Assembly (NCBI RefSeq): GCF_901000735.1
Contig: NC_081543.1
Span: 34,406,590 to 34,470,589, forward strand
DNA from: Corylus avellana
Taxonomy: Eukaryota > Streptophyta > Magnoliopsida > Fagales > Betulaceae
Length of the DNA: 64,000 nt
Reading direction: 5' to 3'
A program made the translations under genes and the position numbers. Of the stretch, positions 58,701-64,000 are shown piece by piece; position 1 is the first letter of the stretch; each line of letters starts with the position of its first letter. The notes beneath the pieces are model-generated. The model worked only from the letters and a program-made list of their open reading frames with translations, ran no database searches and was not told where the DNA came from.

Positions 58701-59945
58701 TCATCTTAATTACATACAACCAGAAAAGGCTTGAGGTGGATCAACACCCTCTCTCGTGAGCTCATAGATGCATATTCAAGGAGTGTTATCAAAAGACAAA
58801 AGGCAAGCCTCATTGCTCCAAAAACGTGAGCCTTTAGCTTTTTCCTTTTCCAAAAGCAAAAGGAAAACATCCCTACCTTATATATATATACATACAACCA
58901 GAAAAGGCTTGAGGTGGATCAACACCTCTCTTGTGAGCTCATAGATGCATATTCAAGGAGTGTTATCAAACGACAAAAGGCAAGCCTCATTGCTCCAAAA
59001 ACGTGAGCCTTTAGCTTTTTCCTTTTGCTTTTGGAGTTTTTGTTTTCTTATGTCATGGTTTAGCATCACCATCATCATTGTCATATTTGGCTGCAATTAC
59101 GTGGCCTGAAATCTATGTCCATGTAAGAGACAACTACTCCACTAATTAAAAATTATAAACACTTCCTCCTGCTACCATGCTCTCCCGGCCCACTTGCTCA
59201 ACTACCTCCAAAAATAAATACTAATATTCATTACTTTTTTTTGTATTCCAAAGACAAATATTAGTACCACCGGTTCGTTTGATAAAACGTTTTAGAGGGT
59301 GATTATTGCTTTTTGACTGAAAGAGTATTATGATGTAACATAAAAATGAAAGTAATTTTAAGTACTTTTGCTTATTTCGAGAGCGTATCATACGAAGCCA
59401 TTTGTTCTCAATTCTATGAAAGAACTATATCAATGCGAATTTAATGGTATACATTTCTTGTGAAAGCAAGAGCAGTGTGCTACAAATATGTAAATACTAT
59501 TACTCAGACTAAAAAGAAAGAAGAAAAAAAAAATACATGAAAGAAAAGGAAGATGAAAAATTAAGTAAACAAATAAAAGGAAAACATATATAAGAAGTAC
59601 TAAGAGACATAATGGACGTGATAGAGTAGTTACCATGGTGGCGAGGCCGGTGACAACCGCCCACGAGTTTGCAAGAGTTGCGCCGGCGAGCTCAAGCTCG
59701 CCAAGGTGGCCGGCGATCATGACAGACACCAAGGTTATGGAGTAATAGAAAACATTGGTAACAATCATTGGAAGGGAAAACAAAAGTTGCTTCTTGGCCT
59801 CCTCCACGTCCAACACTTTCTTCCCCCACCCTCCATTACTTGTTTCTTGATGATCTCCACCATGAATATCTTCATCATCATCATCATCATCACAAGCCTC
59901 TAGCAAGGGTCCATGATCTGTGCCGGAATATGTGTTCGGAGACAT
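55761..59945 (-). CDS. MATE (DETOXIFICATION) family efflux transporter 2, 496 aa, 7 exons
   Basis: Exons: 59634-59945, 57663-58207, 57136-57222, 56983-57039, 56636-56874, 56436-56554, 55761-55892. Exons 2-7 have exactly the same lengths as in the gene at 48698-52248 (545, 87, 57, 239, 119, 132); only exon 1 differs (312 against 276). The N-terminus carries a run of six Asp (CDDDDDDED) before the conserved KVLDVEEAK. Family landmarks are [60 protein letters not shown] and [19 protein letters not shown]. It is the same ALF5/DTX19-like subfamily and membrane role as its neighbour. The upstream (GA)n(TA)n tract at about 59993-60033, 50-90 bases before the ATG, may serve as leader/TATA region. Head-to-tail arrangement and equal structure show a tandem duplication. 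Confidence 0.95.
58712..59030. repeat. 178-bp tandem duplication in MATE gene 2 intron 1
   Basis: Two copies begin ACATACAACCAGAAAAGGCT at 58712 and 58890 (period 178). Copy 2 keeps about 140 bases before diverging. Only a few substitutions and a 2-base indel separate them, so the event is recent. Confidence 0.9.
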
Positions 59946-59994
59946 CTCTATTTTCCACCCCAGTTCTCCTAGTACCTTTTATCCTTACAATTTG

Positions 59995-60034
<40 letters not shown>

Positions 60035-60323
60035 GCATCTTTATTCTTACTAGGATGTCGACAATAAAGTGGTCCAAAAACCATTAAAACAATATCCATT
60101 GCCTTGTGACATGTGCCCAATTCAATAAAATAAAGATTGTTGCCGGGAGCCGAGAAATCTAAAGGATAAATAAATTTAATATTCCATGCCTTATTAATTG
60201 ACAGCTGCAAAGGAAGAAAAATCCAGAGGCTTCCACTAGCAGCTGTATATGGACCTATTCTTTGTGTGTTTCCATCATTTCTTTTTAACTTGAGCATGTA
60301 ATTTAACCGACGGTTAAGATTAA

Positions 60324-60555
60324 GGCCGGTTTGGGTATGAGGTTGAGGATTTAAAAATATATTTAGCATTTGAAAAGTTTGTTTGAAGAAAAAAGTACAT
60401 ATTTGATAAATAAATTAAAAACGCTTTTAAGAGTTCAAAAAACTCAAAAATAGTCAAAACGTACTTTTGGCAAACGCTTAAAAATGAAGTTTTTACCCAA
60501 AAACATTTTTTTTACTTAAAAGTTCAATTTATCAAACACAATGCCAAACAGATTC
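60324..60555. mobile_element. PIF/Harbinger-like MITE, copy 3
   Basis: A 232-bp relative of 427-659 and 17325-17524, recognised by the shared interior (AAATTAAAAACGCTTTTAAG, CGTACTTTTGGCAAACGCTT). Its termini are more diverged (GGCCGGTTTGGGTATG, end GCCAAACAGATTC). TAA lies on both sides (60321-60323, 60556-60558). It is the oldest-looking of the three. Confidence 0.72.
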
Positions 60556-60574
60556 TAAGTTTCTTAAGGTCTTA

Positions 60575-60887
60575 GGGTCCGTTTGGGATTGCGATTTCAA
60601 AAACTGCATTTTTGAAATCACTACTTTTTAAAATCGTAAATGCGTTTGGTAAAATATATTAAAAAATATTTTTTTATCAAATATTTGTTATGATAAATCG
60701 TGATTTTGGTTTAAATTCGTGTTTTTTTTCAAATAAGCACCCCCTAGCCTGCTTTTATAGAAATCGCATATTTTTTTCTTATTTTAAATTTAGTGCTTTT
60801 TAAGTCACAATGCCAAACGCCTTACGTTTTGCAATATCTTTTAACAACGCATATTATTCTTACGAAATCGCAATCTCAAACACACCC
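60575..60887. mobile_element. PIF/Harbinger-like MITE with TTA duplication (second family, copy 1)
   Basis: A 313-bp element starting GGGTCCGTTTGGGATTGCGA and ending CGCAATCTCAAACACACCC, flanked by TTA (60572-60574, 60888-60890). It is rich in AAATCG/CGATTT words and shares ends and interior with 61351-61785. Confidence 0.82.
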
Positions 60888-61350
60888 TTAAAAAAAAAAA
60901 ATTACTTACTTTTAATGGAAAAATATAATTTAGCTCCCCAAACTACCAGTCATTTTTATTTTAGCCCTATAATGTTCAAAAAGTGATAAAGTAGCCCCCA
61001 AACTACAAAACAGTTGCAATTTGGCCACTTTGTTAGTCATTACTGTCAAATAGGATGAAAAATTCAATACAACGTCATTTTGGCAAGGTTAAGTTACTAA
61101 AATGCCATTTTGGGATAAAAAATCAAATTAGAAAGAAGCTCCCACAAAACGTTGTCGTGCTGGGAGAACACAACAACGTTTTCCAACATACTGTTTGAAA
61201 CGATCAGTTCACAAAGAACACGACAACGTTTCTTGTCCACTGTTTCCCATGGGTGGCTTTTTTTTTTTTACCTTACGAAAACGCCGTTGATTTGTTAAGG
61301 TAAGGGATTAAAAAAATAATCTGCGATTTTAAACCAAATTGCAACTTTAA
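60888..61350. other. Intergenic, between MITEs
   Basis: No gene is seen. 60920-61060 resembles the repeat text of the 28485-28862 element (AGTGATAAAGTAGCCCC, CAGTTGCAATTTGGCCAC). 61130-61230 carries several copies of the word ACAACGTTT in a possible degenerate repeat. Confidence 0.4.
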
Positions 61351-61785
61351 GGTGTTTGGGATTGCGATTTTAAAAACGCAAATTTTAAAATCGCAAAAAA
61401 ATCTGCGATTTTCATAAGCTGATTAGAGGGTGCTTATTTGAAAAAGTGCGAATTTAAAACAAAATCACGATTTCTATTAAAAAGATATTTGACGCAATAG
61501 TTACCTTTTTTAGAACGGGAATAAAAAAAATACCAAGAATACCCATCTAAAATATATTAAAACCCTTCTTTTTTCTTTTCTTCATCCTCTCTGTCTTGTT
61601 CATCCTTATTGGTAATTTGGTCATGAAACCGCAATTATATACTAATGTTATCCAAACACTCAATTAATAAAAAAAGTACTTTTTAGTATGTTTTACCAAA
61701 CGCTTGTGTGATTTTAAAAAGTAGCGATTTTAAAAACGCAATTTTTAAAATCGCACTTATTGAAATCGCACTCCCAAACGGGCCC
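61351..61785. mobile_element. PIF/Harbinger-like MITE adjoining the GRF gene (second family, copy 2)
   Basis: 435 bp from GGTGTTTGGGATTGCGATTT to ...GCACTCCCAAACGGGCCC, with TAA at 61348-61350 and 61786-61788. The left end appears to have lost two bases relative to the right. It ends 100 bases before the ATG at 61886, so it forms the immediate upstream region of the next gene. Confidence 0.78.
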
Positions 61786-61885
61786 TAAAACCAAAGAAGA
61801 GAACCCCGTCCTCCTCACTTCATCTTCTTCGTCAAGAACCCTTCCAGTTCGTCACTTCCCTTCTCCACGCAGCTGCCCAACCTCC

Positions 61886-62119
61886 ATGCGAAAGCTCAAA
61901 ACCTTCTCCTCTCCGGCTCACAACTTGTCAACTATGAAGAAGATTGCAAGTGAGTTCGTTGACGATAATGTGAGGGCTTGTGGATTGTCGGTCGGAAGTT
62001 TGTCGGCGAAGTCTACCATTGCGTGTACGAAATGCCTATGCGGAATTGAATCACCAGTGATGACTTCTCGCACGCAGAAAAATCTTGGTAGAAGGTTTAT
62101 TGGATGCGGTAAATACAAG
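61886..62119 (+). CDS. GRF-type zinc-finger protein, first exon (partial)
   Basis: The first 78 codons run from ATG at 61886 to a GT donor after 62119 (TACAAG/GTGCGG). Residues ~48-78 give CTKCLCGIESPVMTSRTQKNLGRRFIGCGKYK, the first half of a zf-GRF domain (C-x-CG ... TS-T-KN-GRRF-xC), a motif found in DNA-repair and nucleic-acid-binding proteins and in many small plant proteins of unknown role. The closing C-x-FF/YF-x-W part must be in a later exon and was not found before 64000. The frame is open further upstream, but only into the MITE and without an ATG, so I choose 61886; M at residue 17 is an alternative start. It could equally be a retro-derived fragment. Confidence 0.6.
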
Positions 62120-62401
62120 GTGCGGATTTAGGATTTTAAAAATTGGGGATTTTACGAAATAAGTTTCTTAGGGTTTATTTATGAATCGTGGGTCACTAAC
62201 ATGTTTGTTTGGAATTATATTGTTTGAATCTATCTGTCTCAAGTTTGCCTTTTCTTTTCAAGATAGGTATTTTCTTGCAGGTTATACAAATTTTCTTAGA
62301 TATGTGACCTTTTTGTTTTGATTAGTTGATTAGTCAAGTGCCCTTAGGTTTTTAAAATAGTTGCATTTGCTATCAAGGAATAGAGTAAAGATTGGAATAG
62401 G

Positions 62402-62846
62402 CAGGGCCGGCTCAATGGCTAGGCCATTGAGACGGTCGCCTAGGGCCCCTAATTAGTAAGGCCTAAAATTTTTTTTAATAAGGCCTAAAAAAAATTTTAA
62501 TTTTATTTTAACTTAAGGCCTAATTTTTTTTAAATAAGGCCCAAAATTTTTTTCCATAAAAATTTAAGGCCTCTAAAATAAAGCCTCAATATAATAAGTT
62601 CATTGTAAAATAAGATCAATTAACTCAAAAAAATAAATATGTCGCATCAATTTTTTTGGGCAACTAGTTAAAAGTTAAACTTAAAAGTCATGAAACAATA
62701 ATGAGAATGAAAATAATAATAATATTATAAAAATATAATAATATTATTAAAATAAATATTATTTAATTAATATTTAAATATTTAAAAAAATAAGATCCAA
62801 CTTCAAAATTTCGCCTAAGACCCCCAAATACATTGAGCCGGCCGTG
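62402..62846. mobile_element. hAT-like non-autonomous element with 8-bp TSD
   Basis: A 445-bp element. CAGGGCCGGCTCAATG begins it and CATTGAGCCGGCCGTG ends it: 16-bp inverted termini with one mismatch. A perfect 8-bp duplication, GGAATAGG, flanks it (62394-62401, 62847-62854), the size typical of hAT transposons. The interior is A/T-rich with repeated AAGGCCTAA words and no coding sequence. It lies in the presumed first intron of the GRF gene. Confidence 0.93.
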
Positions 62847-62854
62847 GGAATAGG

Positions 62855-64000
62855 TTAAATTGTGAAATGTAGATTTTCTTCTTGCGCTGTCAATGTCGAC
62901 GTTTCAGTTTGCAAGAAAGGTTTTTGGACATTTCTTTTCCTTCCATTTTTTCTACTTAATTAGGATCCAATTTACGTTGTTTTTTTTTTAATGGTTTTAA
63001 TTAAGTAGTCTATATTAATCATAGGCTAGTAATCAGAATCCCCATAAATTAAATTGGAACAAAAAAATTTAGGGATAATCCTTGTCAATAGATCAAGTAT
63101 ATGTGTATATGCATGTTGAGCTTCTTTTTTTCTTTTCTTTTTTTTTTTCTTTTTTTTTAACACTATTATTATGTCTATGTTGTTTCCTTTTAGATAGCTG
63201 AAAGTTCTAGAAAAAAAAAAAAAACACTTATAGTCATATATTTAGCTTGGTTCTTGGATACCTTCATTAGTAAACAGAGTTGAATTAATTCATTGTTAAG
63301 GTGCTCTTCCTAAATTCCAAGTTTCTGATAGCCATTTCCAACCTTCTTTTTCATTCCAATGGAAGCCTTTTCTGTTTCTGTTTTAACTTATTAGCATTGT
63401 AGCACTTGTTTAATTTTAGAGGTTCATAGATATACATCAAATTTTGGAAAATTGGTATCTTTTATATGGTTATGTGGAAGTTCATTATGTTTCTATGCTG
63501 AATGCTACATTTTTTGTCTTTATTTGAGCTTCCTTGTCTCAAGCAACTTGGGAGAACTGCTAATTGGATTTTAATTTGCATTATTTTTGTTATTTAGGAC
63601 AATAAGTTAGTTATGGTTGCTTTTGATTCAGTTTTAAGATTATGTGTTGAGGAGATTTACTTCTTGGAGTTCTTTTAGGGAGACTAAATTATATTATGCT
63701 CCGTTTGTCAATGTTTTTTGTTCCAAAAAATTTTTGATGTGAAAACAAAAATTTAGTTTTGTATGTTTCATGTTTTGAGTTATCACTCAAAGCATAAATC
63801 TCTCCTGATGGTTCTACAGGGCGAATGTTAAGCATTATGTATGATGGACTTTCATGAAGTTTTTGATTTGATATTACTTTTTTGGATTAAAGAAGTACAT
63901 AATTTGCATGCATAGTTGTGAGGACATTTGTTTGAGGGATTTGGCTTAGTTTTTTTTATAGAACCTATGTTGTTCTTTTAAGGGCTAGGATTAAATTTTG
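62855..64000. other. Presumed intron of the GRF gene / unannotated
   Basis: T-rich, intron-like sequence with polypyrimidine runs. I see no further exon of the GRF gene, no other gene and no clear repeat. Confidence 0.4.

Noticed and set aside
61760..61885. Upstream extension of the GRF frame
   Set aside because: It begins at TTG inside a MITE and has no ATG before 61886, so it is not accepted as coding.

Overview
This window is nuclear DNA of a flowering plant, most likely a woody, outcrossing eudicot. Genes carry many GT-AG introns, the spacers are AT-rich, and the space between and inside genes is filled with plant-type LINEs, tRNA-derived SINEs, PIF/Harbinger-like and hAT-like MITEs and AT/GA microsatellites. 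The species cannot be named from the sequence. I found no rRNA, tRNA, CRISPR or prokaryotic features, and no convincing new multi-gene system.

Layout. (1) About 1-7206, minus strand: 11 exons of the bifunctional methionine-salvage enzyme DEP1 (methylthioribulose-1-P dehydratase fused to enolase-phosphatase E1); the last ~30 codons lie off the left edge. (2) 7207-10862: a divergent spacer with a long hairpin, a SINE and a fresh 5'-truncated LINE. (3) 10863-25454, plus strand: a 12-exon, 422-residue protein with four CxxC motifs resembling the Arabidopsis EMB2737 product. From memory, the Arabidopsis orthologues of these two genes are also neighbours, which supports both calls. Its introns hold a decayed LINE, a MITE and a ~3.5 kb repeat-like insertion, and one intron appears to be GC-AG. 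(4) 27362-43198: two nearly identical ~7.85 kb blocks meeting at a 100-N gap, each carrying the same early-nodulin-like (phytocyanin) gene. The geometry points to two haplotypes joined end to end by the assembler. (5) 46385-46630, minus: a small secreted cysteine-rich protein of the Ole e 6 type. (6) 48698-59945, minus: two tandem MATE (DETOXIFICATION) transporter genes with matching seven-exon structures. (7) 60.3-62.9 kb: a cluster of MITEs around the first exon of a GRF-type zinc-finger gene that runs off the right side.

The genes are independent rather than operon-like. The methionine-salvage gene and its divergent partner form one old syntenic pair, the two MATE genes form a local duplication, and the rest are single genes. 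The points most worth checking are the probable false duplication at the gap, the 22-bp sequence shared between an intronic LINE scar and a splice junction 3.6 kb away, the GC-AG intron, and the SINE, LINE and MITE insertions with readable target-site duplications.
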